DNA of 64,000 nt from Crocinitomix sp. (GTDB lineage Bacteria; Bacteroidota; Bacteroidia; Flavobacteriales_D; Crocinitomicaceae): assembly GCA_013138735.1 (NCBI GenBank), contig WTCE01000015.1, positions 1 to 64,000 of the forward strand, in the 5' to 3' direction. This document shows positions 1-10,500 of this stretch, in pieces (within the stretch, counting starts at the first letter, position 1; the number at the start of each line of letters is the position of its first letter). The translations under genes were made by a program, and so were the position numbers. Below the pieces are notes generated by a model. It worked only from the letters and a program-made list of their open reading frames with translations. It did no database searches and was not told where the DNA came from.

Positions 1-2
1 AT

Positions 3-176
3 GATAAAGAAGAACCGAAACATTATGACTTTTATGGATATATTTACTATTCTGTGACATCTAGTCACAAAATAGTAAAATTTGACGAGGCAAGCCTCGA
101 GGTATTAAACCTGAAAGCGAATAAACCGATTAATGCCCAAATTTTAATTGAATCATTCGTTCAAATACCATCTTGA
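3..176 (+). CDS. 3' end of an unrecognised protein (partial)
   Basis: An open frame enters from the left edge and ends at a TGA at 174-176, giving about 57 residues with normal-looking composition (DKEEPKHYDFYGYIYYSV near the start, ending in FVQIPS). The gene starts outside the window. No domain is recognisable. It is on the same strand as the next gene, about 100 bases upstream of it. Confidence 0.5.
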   Translation, partial: DKEEPKHYDFYGYIYYSVTSSHKIVKFDEASLEVLNLKANKPINAQILIESFVQIPS

Positions 177-278
177 GAAAGATCTTAATGCCAATCGAAC
201 ATTTTTTTCAACCTTTTACGATAAATATTCGTTACTATTATGTACGCAGTAAGCATTTGACAATTGAAACCCTAATAA

Positions 279-3200
279 ATGAAAACTCTATACCCTGTTA
301 TAGCTTTCTTGTTGATGCTTTCCTCTTCGGTAAACGCGCAATTGCATGAGCATGCGCTTCAATTTAAGCAAGAATCTCTTCCGTTTATTCAAAACAACGG
401 GCAATGGAATGACAATGTGCAGTATAGAGTCCCAATTGGTAATGGATCGGTTTATTTAGAAAAAAATGGATTTACTTTTGTTCAATACGATCCCGCAGAC
501 ATTGACATGCTGCATGTGCACTTGGATGAAACAAAGCACGAAACACACAAAGAAATAGTTAAAGGGCATGCATGGCGCACACATTTTCTAGATGCGAATG
601 AAAACCCCAAGATTACTGCCGCTAATAAACGCGACGAATATCATAATTATTATCTCGGACAAGATCAATCGAAATGGGCGAGTAATGTCCCAATTTACAA
701 CTGTGTTTCTTATGAAAATTTGTATGATAATATTGATTTAAAAATTTATAGTGTAAACGGTCATTATAAATACGATTTCATTATCGCACCCAAAACCAAA
801 CCCACCATTATCCAAATGGATTATAGCGGATTAGAGCAGTTGGAAATTAGAGAGGGACATTTAATCGCAATCACTACGGTTGGAGAATTCATAGAAGAGG
901 CGCCCTATGCTTATCAAATAATTAATGGAGTTGAAACTCCCGTGCCTTGTAATTATACATTAAATGGTACAACAGTTGGATTTAAATTTCCAAAGGGATA
1001 TGACAAAAAAGTGGAGTTGATCATTGATCCCGTACTAGTAGGAGCAACACTTTCAGGTTCCACAGTTTTAAATTATGGCCACTGCGCTACTTACGATTAC
1101 GAAGAAAACATCTATACGGGTGCCCGTAATTTTGGCATAGGTTACCCAACTACAGATGGTTCTTTTCAAGTGGATTTTGGAGGTTTTCATGATATTGCCA
1201 TTAGCAAATATAACCCAGACGCAACGGCTTTAATTTATGCCACTTATTTAGGTGGAACTGGTATTGATTACCCCAGCAGTATCGTTGTAAATGAAGACAA
1301 CGAACTCTATTTATTGGGGACTTCTGCTTCATTTGATTTTCCAGTTTCTGATGATGCTTTTAGTGATGCTGGATCAGGCACGAAACTAATTGTAACTCAC
1401 TTTAGCGTGGATGGAACCGCCATAATTGGCTCAACCTATATTGGCGGAACGGGAACAGATGGATTAAATGAATTAACAGACAATGAAGGAGACGGCAGCC
1501 GTGGAGAAATTATTGTAGATGTCGCTGGTAATTGTTATGTTGCTTCCTGCTCAAATTCAACTGATTTTCCCACAACCGTTGGTGCCTATCAAGAAATTTT
1601 TGGAGGTGGTGTGCAAGATGCAGTCATCTTTTCAATGCCTCCCGATTTATCATCACTTAACTGGTCGACATACATTGGCGGATCATCAGGAGAAGGAGCT
1701 TTTGGTTTACAACTTGACACCGATAACAACCTCTATATTGCAGGTGTTGCCTCTGATGAATTTATTACTATGACGGGCTATCAAGCCACGTATCAAGGCG
1801 GATTAAGAGATGGTTTTGTTATTAAATTGATTGATAACGGCACTACGATAGAATATAGTTCATATTGGGGAACGGCAGATAAAGACGCCGCCTTTAATGT
1901 AGACTTAGATGTTGAAGGGAATGCTTATCTCTATGGACAAAGTGACGGAGGAACTTCTGAAGTTACTGCGGATGTATATTCCAATCCTGGAAGTCATCAA
2001 TTCATTTGCAAATTGAGTCCAAACTTAGAAGATTTATTAATGGGAACCGTTATTGGTGGTGGTGGTGACGATTTTATTCCATCTGCATTTATGGTAGATG
2101 AGTGCGGATTTATTTATTTCTCTGGAAACCGAGCAGAGGGTGAACTTCCTTTGACAGCTGATGCCATCCTAGAAAGTGGTGGAATGTATGTGGGTGTATT
2201 ACAAGCCAATGCGGCCGATTTAGAATTTGCAACAAAATATTCCGGGATTCATGTTCACGGCGGAACAAGCCGTTTTGATCCAGCAAATAAAACAATCTAT
2301 CAAGCCGTGTGTTCTTGTGAGGGATTTGTAACTACACCAGGAGCTTATGATCCCATTAACGACGGCATCTGTGATATGGGTGTCTTTAAAATTGACTTTG
2401 AAATAACATCAGTTCATGCAAACGCAATAATTAGTCCGGCAACAATTGGCTGCACACCATTTACTGTAGATTTTGAAAACTTAAGTACTGGCGGCATTTT
2501 TGAATGGAATTTTGATGATGGAACGCCTGTTTCAACTGAATTTGAACCTACACACACATTTACAGATGCGGGTGGTTATATGATTCAATTAATCGCAACT
2601 GACTCAACGGGATGTTTACTACCAGATACAACCTATATTTCAATCATTGTTTCTGATCCTATCACCCCTGAAATTTCATTTGAATTTGAAATTGATTGTG
2701 CCACAGGTTCTGTCAGTATTACCTATACAGGAGATGAAGATGTGCCAATCGTATTTGACATGGGAGACGGCACTACGTATTCGGATACGGTCTTCTCGCA
2801 TTTCTACACGGAAGACGGATTATTTACAATTACATTGACCGTTGGAGATGGCGATTGCATCAACTTTGTTACAATAACAGAAGAGATCCTTTTAGGAGAA
2901 GCTGCTGTTGATATTATTTTTAATAATCCTACCTGTTATTTATTTCCAGATGGATCTGTTACGATTGATGTGTTAGAGACGACAGGTGACGAAGTAATTG
3001 AAATAGTAGATTCAGCTGGTACACTTTTAAATGTTGGTGGTTCAAATACAGCCAATACCTTAACATCAGGGTGGTATTATTATACTGTCGATTTAGGAAA
3101 TGGCTGTTCATCAAGCGATTCTATTTTATTAGTTGATCCACCCGCAATTACTGCAGACATTAGCGTATTTGACGCGCTTTGTTTTGATCAGGCTAGCGGA

Positions 3201-4244
3201 ACAGTCATTGTAGACACGGTTTATAATTGGCAAGGAGATTACTCGGACATGGTTTACATTTGGGCGCCTGATCCTAATGAAGCGAGCGGCATTGGTGCAG
3301 ATACGCTCTCTGATATTCCAGTTGGGACCTATACCTTAACCATTAATGATGGAAACGGCTGTTCACGTATTTTTGACTTTACTATTGAACAACCACCGCC
3401 AATGGAGTGGACAGAGTTTGGAATGGAGTCTGCCTATTGTCGCTTATATGGCTATCAATCTGGGAACGGTGTTGTTTTTGCCGCGGTCAACGGAGGCATT
3501 CCTGATTACACTTATTTATGGACAAATTTAGAGACTGGTGAAACGAATGAAAACACAACATGGGGAGGTTTAAACCCGGGTACTTATGAAATGGTGGCAA
3601 CGGATGAAAATGGTTGCGAACTCATTCAGCAAATAGTCTTAGATTCATTGAATCCGATTGCTGATTTTACAGCTAGTTCAAATCAATCAGAAACGGATTG
3701 TTTTGCCATTGTTCCTGTGGATGTTACTTATACTAACCAATCCCTTTACTTTGCCAATCCAAATGATCCTTTTGCCGATACAACCTTCCTGTTTAATTCT
3801 GATCATCCTAATGTTGACTGGATTATTTCTCATGATTTATATCAAACATATGACGTCAATTATTCAGTAAGCGCTGATTATGAAGTATGCTTGATTGCAC
3901 TAAATAAAAACGGCTGCTCAGATACCACTTGCAAAATAATTGTCATTTGCGATCCATTTATCTTTGATCCAGTAAATATATTTTCACCAAATGACGACGG
4001 TATTAATGATGAATTTAACTTTATTGACCGTTCACAAGCCGTACGAGATTTTTACTGTGTGGTTTTGAATAGATGGGGTGTGGTAATTGCCGAATTCAAT
4101 AGTATTGACAATGGTTGGGACGGCACCAACTCAAAAGGCAATTTAGTTCCTGATGGTGTTTATTTCTATAAATACACTGGAGTTGGCGATACAGGTGAAG
4201 CCTTTGAAGGACAAGGCACAGTTCAGAAAGTGAGTGGGAAATAA
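279..4244 (+). CDS. Giant secreted SBBP/PKD-repeat protein with gliding-motility-type C-terminal domain
   Basis: This 1321-residue protein is probably exported and then secreted or displayed by the type IX system. A signal peptide ends near residue 20 (SSSVNA). The N-terminal part (about 35-230, FIQNNGQWNDNVQYRV) matches the DUF7948-type domain that precedes SBBP beta-propeller repeats. Repeats such as YATYLGGTGIDYPSSI follow to about residue 690. A PKD domain (FEWNFDDGTPVS) and further Ig-like segments come next. The last 90 residues are a CHU_C/type B domain (FSPNDDGINDEFNF, NRWGVVIAEF, DGVYFYKYTG). The C-terminal 400 residues closely resemble those of the protein at 46806-49478. It may be an adhesin or surface structure; the ligand is unknown. 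It leads a possible operon with the next two genes. Confidence 0.85.
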   Translation: MKTLYPVIAFLLMLSSSVNAQLHEHALQFKQESLPFIQNNGQWNDNVQYRVPIGNGSVYLEKNGFTFVQYDPADIDMLHVHLDETKHETHKEIVKGHAWRTHFLDANENPKITAANKRDEYHNYYLGQDQSKWASNVPIYNCVSYENLYDNIDLKIYSVNGHYKYDFIIAPKTKPTIIQMDYSGLEQLEIREGHLIAITTVGEFIEEAPYAYQIINGVETPVPCNYTLNGTTVGFKFPKGYDKKVELIIDPVLVGATLSGSTVLNYGHCATYDYEENIYTGARNFGIGYPTTDGSFQVDFGGFHDIAISKYNPDATALIYATYLGGTGIDYPSSIVVNEDNELYLLGTSASFDFPVSDDAFSDAGSGTKLIVTHFSVDGTAIIGSTYIGGTGTDGLNELTDNEGDGSRGEIIVDVAGNCYVASCSNSTDFPTTVGAYQEIFGGGVQDAVIFSMPPDLSSLNWSTYIGGSSGEGAFGLQLDTDNNLYIAGVASDEFITMTGYQATYQGGLRDGFVIKLIDNGTTIEYSSYWGTADKDAAFNVDLDVEGNAYLYGQSDGGTSEVTADVYSNPGSHQFICKLSPNLEDLLMGTVIGGGGDDFIPSAFMVDECGFIYFSGNRAEGELPLTADAILESGGMYVGVLQANAADLEFATKYSGIHVHGGTSRFDPANKTIYQAVCSCEGFVTTPGAYDPINDGICDMGVFKIDFEITSVHANAIISPATIGCTPFTVDFENLSTGGIFEWNFDDGTPVSTEFEPTHTFTDAGGYMIQLIATDSTGCLLPDTTYISIIVSDPITPEISFEFEIDCATGSVSITYTGDEDVPIVFDMGDGTTYSDTVFSHFYTEDGLFTITLTVGDGDCINFVTITEEILLGEAAVDIIFNNPTCYLFPDGSVTIDVLETTGDEVIEIVDSAGTLLNVGGSNTANTLTSGWYYYTVDLGNGCSSSDSILLVDPPAITADISVFDALCFDQASGTVIVDTVYNWQGDYSDMVYIWAPDPNEASGIGADTLSDIPVGTYTLTINDGNGCSRIFDFTIEQPPPMEWTEFGMESAYCRLYGYQSGNGVVFAAVNGGIPDYTYLWTNLETGETNENTTWGGLNPGTYEMVATDENGCELIQQIVLDSLNPIADFTASSNQSETDCFAIVPVDVTYTNQSLYFANPNDPFADTTFLFNSDHPNVDWIISHDLYQTYDVNYSVSADYEVCLIALNKNGCSDTTCKIIVICDPFIFDPVNIFSPNDDGINDEFNFIDRSQAVRDFYCVVLNRWGVVIAEFNSIDNGWDGTNSKGNLVPDGVYFYKYTGVGDTGEAFEGQGTVQKVSGK

Positions 4245-4259
4245 ATTGAAAATTTTTGA

Positions 4260-5003
4260 ATGAAATTCTTTTATCAAAATATTTTTTCATGTTTGTATAA
4301 AATAGCTTTTATAGCATTCTTCATCTTCAATAATTTTGCGAGCTTTTCTCAAACAGACAGTTCAATGGCGCATTTCGCTTTCAGAAATGAGGATAAATAT
4401 GAAATCCGAGTAGATGACAAAAAAGTATACACCACAAACCAATTTAATTTGAGTAATGGCAAACATACAATTGAAATTTGGAATGCAGGTTTTGAAGTCA
4501 TCCATGACACGATAATTGTCGTGAAAGAAGCAACAAATCTATTTAGATATGAATTCACTATTTCACCAGACTACTTCAATTACAAAAAAGAACTGCAAAA
4601 TTTTAAGCTCCATAAAATTGATTACATTATTGCGCCTTCCATATTGACATTTAGTACGGTTTTTACAACTATTTTTTATTATGCCAAGGGAAGAAAACAA
4701 TACAATAATTTGGTCTTACTTAAAGAAAATTTTTACACGAGTTCAGACCCGTATTTATTATCAGCATTTGATGATGATTTCAAATTAATGGATAAAGAAT
4801 ACACTAAAACAAGACGATTTTATTATGGTTTTCTAGGCGCGAGCGTCTTGTCATCAACTTGGGCATTTTTTGGTATTAGAGGCTATAAACTCAAGTTTAA
4901 ACGTCCAACAAACACTTATTTTGAAAGCCCTTTTACAAAAAAAAACTATGCTTTAACCTTTGATTTATCTCCTAGCGGCTTTCAATTAACTCTTGATTTG
5001 TAA
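4260..5003 (+). CDS. Exported two-TM protein with PEGA-like N-terminal segment
   Basis: The 247-residue protein has a signal or anchor segment (about 8-30). A short beta-rich region (VDDKKVYTTNQFNLSNGKHT) follows, which resembles PEGA-type surface repeats. Two hydrophobic stretches (about 123-140 and 190-205) come next, and the tail ends in LSPSGFQLTLDL. It starts 15 bases after the giant secreted gene and ends 2 bases before a lipoprotein gene, so the three are probably cotranscribed. It is homologous to the minus-strand gene at 5865-6593: same length, same order of parts, tail LGPNGINLTWNI. Function unknown. Confidence 0.65.
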   Translation: MKFFYQNIFSCLYKIAFIAFFIFNNFASFSQTDSSMAHFAFRNEDKYEIRVDDKKVYTTNQFNLSNGKHTIEIWNAGFEVIHDTIIVVKEATNLFRYEFTISPDYFNYKKELQNFKLHKIDYIIAPSILTFSTVFTTIFYYAKGRKQYNNLVLLKENFYTSSDPYLLSAFDDDFKLMDKEYTKTRRFYYGFLGASVLSSTWAFFGIRGYKLKFKRPTNTYFESPFTKKNYALTFDLSPSGFQLTLDL

Positions 5004-5005
5004 AT

Positions 5006-5419
5006 ATGAAATACAGTTCTATCCTATTTTTCGTACTAATTATCCTAGCTTCATCTTGTCTCAAAAAAGTTGACGGAAATGTAATACATGATAGCATTTT
5101 TGATCCACTAAGTGAACCACAAATTTGGTTTGAACAAAGCAGTATTGATTCTGCACACGTTGGTGGTGCTGTTTATCGATATACATTAACCTATGAAATT
5201 ATTCATCCCGAATTATTAGATCCAAACTCAATCTATTCAATTGGTGTTAAAAGAAACGATTCCAGTATTTATGGATCTACTGTTATTTCGGGCAAATACT
5301 TTAGATTCACCATGTTTGCACAACATAAAGTTGGTGGAAATTTTTGCTCTGATTTAGGGATAAAAGGTAATGGAACAAGTTGGGTTACGGCCTCATTCTA
5401 CGACTGTTTTGATTATTAA
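5006..5419 (+). CDS. Small lipoprotein, paralogue of 5422-5868
   Basis: The 137-residue protein has a signal peptide with a lipobox (ILASSC, Cys near residue 18), so it is probably a membrane-anchored lipoprotein. The rest is beta-rich, with a C-terminal part NFCSDLGIKGNG...FYDCF whose two cysteines are shared with the convergent gene at 5422-5868 (NFCYSIGAYNDS...FDGCF). It starts 2 bases after the preceding gene, which suggests translational coupling. No known domain. Confidence 0.6.
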   Translation: MKYSSILFFVLIILASSCLKKVDGNVIHDSIFDPLSEPQIWFEQSSIDSAHVGGAVYRYTLTYEIIHPELLDPNSIYSIGVKRNDSSIYGSTVISGKYFRFTMFAQHKVGGNFCSDLGIKGNGTSWVTASFYDCFDY

Positions 5420-5421
5420 AC

Positions 5422-5868
5422 CTATTCTTCAAAAAGAAAGCATCCATCAAATTCATTAATCACCTGTTCTGTTGAGTCATTATACGCGCCAATTGAATAG
5501 CAAAAATTTGTCTCATAAACTGGCGCTATATACCTCAATTTAAATACCGCATCATTATCAGCAACCTTAGAAACTGGCGTTAAACTCGTTTCCCCAGAAT
5601 TCAAATAAAAAACGTTTATATAGGTGTTTTGAACTTTGGATAAATGCTCATGTGGAATTTTAAAGAATACATCTAAATAGCTTTGATATGGATTGTCCGA
5701 ATTATCCTTATAAAAGCTATGACTAAAATAATACCATGAATCTTCATAATAGTCCATATATGCTTCATCAAGCATACTCGCGTGTAATTCTTCATCAACA
5801 TTGAACTTTTTATAGCAGCTATTGCAAACCAATAATCCGACCGATATTACAATTAAAAAAACTCTCAT
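5422..5868 (-). CDS. Small lipoprotein, paralogue of 5006-5419
   Basis: I place the start at the ATG at 5868, which overlaps the TGA of the upstream gene as ATGA, rather than at a TTG nine bases earlier. The product (148 residues) begins MRVFLIVISVGLLVCNSC, a lipoprotein signal. Its C-terminal half, with the motif NFCYSIGAY and a terminal FDGCFLFEE, parallels the plus-strand lipoprotein. The two genes converge with only 2 bases between their stops. Function unknown. Confidence 0.6.
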   Translation of the reverse strand: MRVFLIVISVGLLVCNSCYKKFNVDEELHASMLDEAYMDYYEDSWYYFSHSFYKDNSDNPYQSYLDVFFKIPHEHLSKVQNTYINVFYLNSGETSLTPVSKVADNDAVFKLRYIAPVYETNFCYSIGAYNDSTEQVINEFDGCFLFEE

Positions 5869-6593
5869 ATATTCCAAGTTAAATTAATTCCGTTTGGCCC
5901 CAATCCTAACACCAACTGATTCTGAAATGGACTCACTTTATTATAAGATGGCCTAATAATTTTTTTCTTGAAGTACCTTGCGCCAATGATAGTTGCAACC
6001 ACAGATGCTCCGGTTAAAGCAGTCCCGGTATAAAACCAAATTCGGTAAGAATTATACTTATTGCTATTGAAATATAATTCATTTTTCAGATGATACATAT
6101 TAAGAACAGAGGTAGTTTTTGGATATCGGTCAACTCCTTGATAAATTTTTCGCTCAAAATTCGTCATACGTTCAACAGAAAAAACTGTCCCAATAGCAAA
6201 TAGTGAGGTTAAAATTAACGGTGTTCTTCTAAGTTGTTTCCCTTTTTTGATATAACCTGGTAAGTCTTTTTGATAACTATGAAATTCATCAGAATGTTTC
6301 AAATAAACCATTAAGTCCGTTCTTTCATTATCAAATATTTCGAAAGAGATTTGTTCTTTGTTAAAACCTGGTGCCCAAACTTCACCCGTATAGTTGCCAA
6401 CTGGCAATTTAATACTAGATTGATTAATCAATAAAGTATCTGGAAGTTGAATTTCAAAATAACGCTTATCTATTCTTAATTCACCCTCCAAATCAACTCC
6501 AAAACGTATTTCTCCTTCACCTTGACTCCAAGATTGAAAAACTGGAATCAAGAATAAAAAAGTTGTTAGAATTTGAATTAAACCGATTTTCAC
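5865..6593 (-). CDS. Exported two-TM protein, paralogue of 4260-5003
   Basis: The 242-residue protein has a signal peptide (to about residue 23), a PEGA-like beta region (SSIKLPVGNYTGEVWAPGF), two hydrophobic helices (about 124-140 and 187-207) and the tail LGPNGINLTWNI. It is the counterpart of the gene at 4260-5003. It overlaps the following lipoprotein gene by 4 bases (ATGA). Together they form a two-gene module that mirrors the plus-strand module. Function unknown. Confidence 0.65.
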   Translation of the reverse strand: MKIGLIQILTTFLFLIPVFQSWSQGEGEIRFGVDLEGELRIDKRYFEIQLPDTLLINQSSIKLPVGNYTGEVWAPGFNKEQISFEIFDNERTDLMVYLKHSDEFHSYQKDLPGYIKKGKQLRRTPLILTSLFAIGTVFSVERMTNFERKIYQGVDRYPKTTSVLNMYHLKNELYFNSNKYNSYRIWFYTGTALTGASVVATIIGARYFKKKIIRPSYNKVSPFQNQLVLGLGPNGINLTWNI

Positions 6594-6840
6594 AATGTTT
6601 CCTTTATGATGAATATTAGTACAATAAATATATTAACTTGATTTTAAAAGATCGTCTAATTATCAAAAAAAATTGAACTTTAAAAACAATTTGGCCTTGC
6701 TCAATAGTACATTCTTTCACCGAAACTCTATATAGGAGAAACTAAGGCGCTGCTCAAGTTTGAAGCAATTCAAAAATTCAGTAATCTATAAAAGTTAAGA
6801 AATTAAATAAGGGAAGTTTTTTTGTTAAAGAGAAAAAAAA

Positions 6841-6924
6841 CAGGCAGATTTTCGAAGAATTTCATTCATTAACCCAAAACTTATGAAAAAGTAATATACT
6901 TTCTTCTCCTACTCTATCTGCCTG
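6841..6924. repeat. 85-nt structured repeat, copy 1
   Basis: The element is bounded by perfect 9-bp inverted ends, CAGGCAGAT and ATCTGCCTG. An inner GAAGAA/TTCTTC pairing and the central string AACCCAAAACTTATGAAAA lie between them. It is nearly identical to copy 2 at 7236-7321, with differences only near the right end. A long closing stem with an open middle suits a structured RNA; paired ends with no gene also suit a miniature mobile element. Orientation is undetermined. Confidence 0.7.
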
Positions 6925-7235
6925 CAGTACAAATTTACGTATTATTTATTATTATGCAAACGTAGTTTCGTCCGAAAGGCGCATATAAACGACCAAACGC
7001 GCTATTTATAAACATCTTCGCTTCGATACTGCTCAAAATACCACATTCTATGCTAAAAAACAGATGCAGCCAAATGACATCATCACAAGCCTAATTATAA
7101 AATATATTTGAAATATAATGGTTTTGAAAAGTCAGGTTTCCAATATCACAGGATTTTGTGAACTGATATTTTACTTTAACTCAAGTTATCAAGACTGTAC
7201 TTATACGTTGTGAAAGGATGCAAGTTGAAAAAGAA

Positions 7236-7321
7236 CAGGCAGATTTTCGAAGAATTTCATTCATTAACCCAAAACTTATGAAAAAGTAATATACTTTCTT
7301 TTCTTCTACTCTATCTGCCTG
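7236..7321. repeat. 85-nt structured repeat, copy 2
   Basis: Second copy of the element at 6841-6924, in direct orientation, with the same CAGGCAGAT/ATCTGCCTG ends. It is 2 bases longer because of a small change in the T/C-rich stretch before the right arm. Flanking sequences differ between copies, so the duplicated unit is close to the stem-bounded element itself, plus a few A-rich bases on the left. Confidence 0.7.
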
Positions 7322-7530
7322 CTGGTCAAAAGTAATGATAATCTTTTCTTATGCGTGCATAATTTCTTTTAGTGGTAGTTAAAACGGGATAAGGGGTAAA
7401 TTTATGGGCCCGCAATGACGCATTGAATATTCAAACTGCACTTTTATTGTCTTACCACACTGTAAACCGTTAAAAATGCCCGTAAACGATATTAAAATCA
7501 GTACATTGACTACGTGAATTCTTAATTCCT

Positions 7531-10500
7531 ATGAAAAGATACAGCATCTTCATCATTCTATTTCTTCTCCAATCGAATCTTTTTGCGCAGATTACTTTTG
7601 AGAATGACACTTGGGAACCGATTGGTAATACTCAGCTCCGCGAGCGATATGACGATATCGACAATATGGACGGTCTCAACGACGGTGCAATTATGGTCGA
7701 CGGTCAAGACACAATTGGACCACTAGGTGTCCTATATACTTTTCAAGGAACCATGGAGCTTGATGAGACTTTCCACATTGAAACTTACACGTACAAATAC
7801 AACGGGTCCTACGTCAAGTATTTTATAGAACTATACAACCTTACGGATGAAGTCATATTAAATTCAAGTCCGTTAATCACGCATGGTACTTTTGATACTC
7901 CTGTAGAATCTGTTTTAACAATATTGGATTATGCTGCAATTGCCAGTGACGCAGGTGATGTTTTGCAATTGCGATATGTTCGCGAAAACACAGTGGCTTC
8001 AAATCATGTCGCGCGTGATTTTGCAATAGATAATTTCAGCCTTAATGGTTCAGAAATTGCTGCTTTTGACCAAGTTTTTGCACCAAAACCTTACTTGGAT
8101 ATCACACCGCTTACACCTACTGGAAGCGAATTGTTAGAGATGGGGCAAATATTAGCTGACATGTCTGATTTAATGCTAGGAACTGAACCTCCTACTGTCG
8201 AGGATCTTTTGGATGCCGTGGCTGATTATGACGCCCAAGAAATAATCGTAGCTGGCGAAAACATAACTGGAATTGAACACTTAAGCAAATCAGATTGGGG
8301 ACAAGCCGCCTTTTTAAAAGTATTCGCCCAACATCTTAAGTTTTCTCCAGATGATCCAACAGTATACCCAAATGGATGGACACTGCAAGAAATGGCGGTG
8401 CACACAATTTGGCTATTTTCCGATCAATATTATAAAGGTGAAATACCATTCGACTATATTAACTATAGCTATAAACTATATGCGGGGCCAGCTGCTTTTT
8501 TGATTCCATTATTGGATGAGCGGCGGTATAATTTATTCTATTATACATTGTATATGCATAGCCGTAAAATGGTTTATTATTGGTCGCCAACTTATATCAC
8601 GGGAATTGCCAATACAGGTGCAATTAATGAAGACGATATCTATAATATTTCAGGCATACAATTAGTCTTTGGATTGATGCAAGAAACACCGGTGGAACAA
8701 TTGCAGTGGACAAAATGCTTCAAGCGTTACTACGAACGTTTCATGAGCTTTAGTCCCGGAACATCAGACGGAATGAAGCCAGACGGTGCTTCTTTTCATC
8801 ATTATTCAGCATTGAACAATTACACCTATTGCTATAATACGCCGTCTAAAATCTTACCAATCCTGCAAGGAACATCCTTTCAAATAAGTGAAGATGCATA
8901 CAAAAACTTAAGAAGAGCAGTTTACGGCCAATTGATGGTAGCCAATGATAATGTTGAGCCACTAGGAATGTCGGGTCGACATCCACAAGCGAGGCAAATT
9001 GCACCCAATTCAAATGACATTAGAGCCTTGGCAATTGTTGGTGGCGATATTTTAGAATTAGGTGGTCCTGATCCTATTTTGGCAGGTGCCTATATCAGGC
9101 ATTGGGGTCCGCATGCTGATTTTCCTGATGACGGGGCTGAAACACTCTCAGGCTTTATTCAAATGAACTATCACACAGGAGGTGTTTATTGGAAAGATGA
9201 TTGGATGATTAGCACACGTGGACAAACTAACTGGGGTTTTGGTGCTGAATTTGCCATTGATTCGGCACATCCTGAAAGCTCTCTAAATAGAAATATATAT
9301 GGCAGGTATCAAAGTTACGGAACCTTAGAGGTTATATATACTGGTGGACAAGCACTAGGGAATGGTTTTACGCCTGACACTTGGAACTGGAATTATAATC
9401 CTGGTGCAACAACAATTGTTTTGCCTTGGGACTTGTTAAAGGTTGAGAATAGCGTTGGACAAAGAGAATTTCAACGAAATGGATTTACAGGAACCTTGGC
9501 CTTCGATCGATTAGAACATGATGCATTATCAAAAACCTATGGCAATTATGGCTTGTTTGGAATGGATTTTTTGGAAAGTACAGAAAACCAAGGTTTTTCG
9601 TTAGGTGATCCAAACAATCATGACTCGACTTTTACTTTTAAGAAATCAGTCTTCTTTTTTGAGGATTTTATCCTATCTCTTGGATCAGGGATTTATAACG
9701 AAACTGAAAGTCACAAAACAGTAACAACCCTTTTTCAACGCTCGTCATTCTTCTTTTCAACAGTAATAGTCGAAGATGAAGTTTATGAAGACTTTGGTTC
9801 GTCGATATTCGAAACTTCGGCCGACCATTGGCTCATAGACAATTATAATACGGGCTATTATGTCGTTGCAGGAAGTGATGATATTATATTACAACGAGAG
9901 CTACAACAGATTCCACAGTATGATCAATACGATCATACATTAGCTGAATCGAATCCAGCCTCGGATGTTACAATCGCTTACTTAGATCATGGTACAAATC
10001 CGACAGCCGCCGCGTACGAATTTCTCGTTTTTCCAAATACCGCACCGTCCGACATGACTGATTTTTCTGAATCAATGTCCGACCCAGAAACAAAACCTTA
10101 TGCTATTATTCAAAAAGATAATAATGCGCATATTGCCCATGACGTAAGTCACAATATTCTCGGTTATTCGCTTTTTAGCAGCAATACAAATCTCGACAAT
10201 GAACATTTGGTAAAAAGTAATGATATCCCATGCTTGATAATGTACAAACAAATCAATCCAATTAGGGTTCAACTATCCTTATCAAATCCATATTTAGGTT
10301 TTCATTATCGCAGTTTCGATAGCTCGGCAGTAGTCCCAATCCTCATTACTATGCGCGGTGTTTGGGATTTAGAAACGCCACAACCAGATGTCATTCGTGT
10401 GGATTTTACCGACTCAACTTCAACTTTTGAATTTGATTCTTTCGACGGCCTTCCAATAGAAGTCTTTTTGATTAAATCAGACCTTTCTATTTCAGAATCG

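Larger units (their letters stand above)
6594..7530. other. 937-base non-coding gap holding two structured repeats
   Basis: No convincing gene is seen here. The gap contains two near-identical 85-nt elements (listed separately) about 395 bases apart, with AT-rich sequence between them that shows no open frame of note. Divergent genes leave on both sides, so promoters for 5865-6593 and 7531-10725 should lie here, but I do not see a clear TAnnTTTG box. Confidence 0.5.

Noticed and set aside
6841-7321. CRISPR array
   Set aside because: Only two copies, far apart, with a long internal stem; no regular repeat-spacer pattern and no cas genes in the window.
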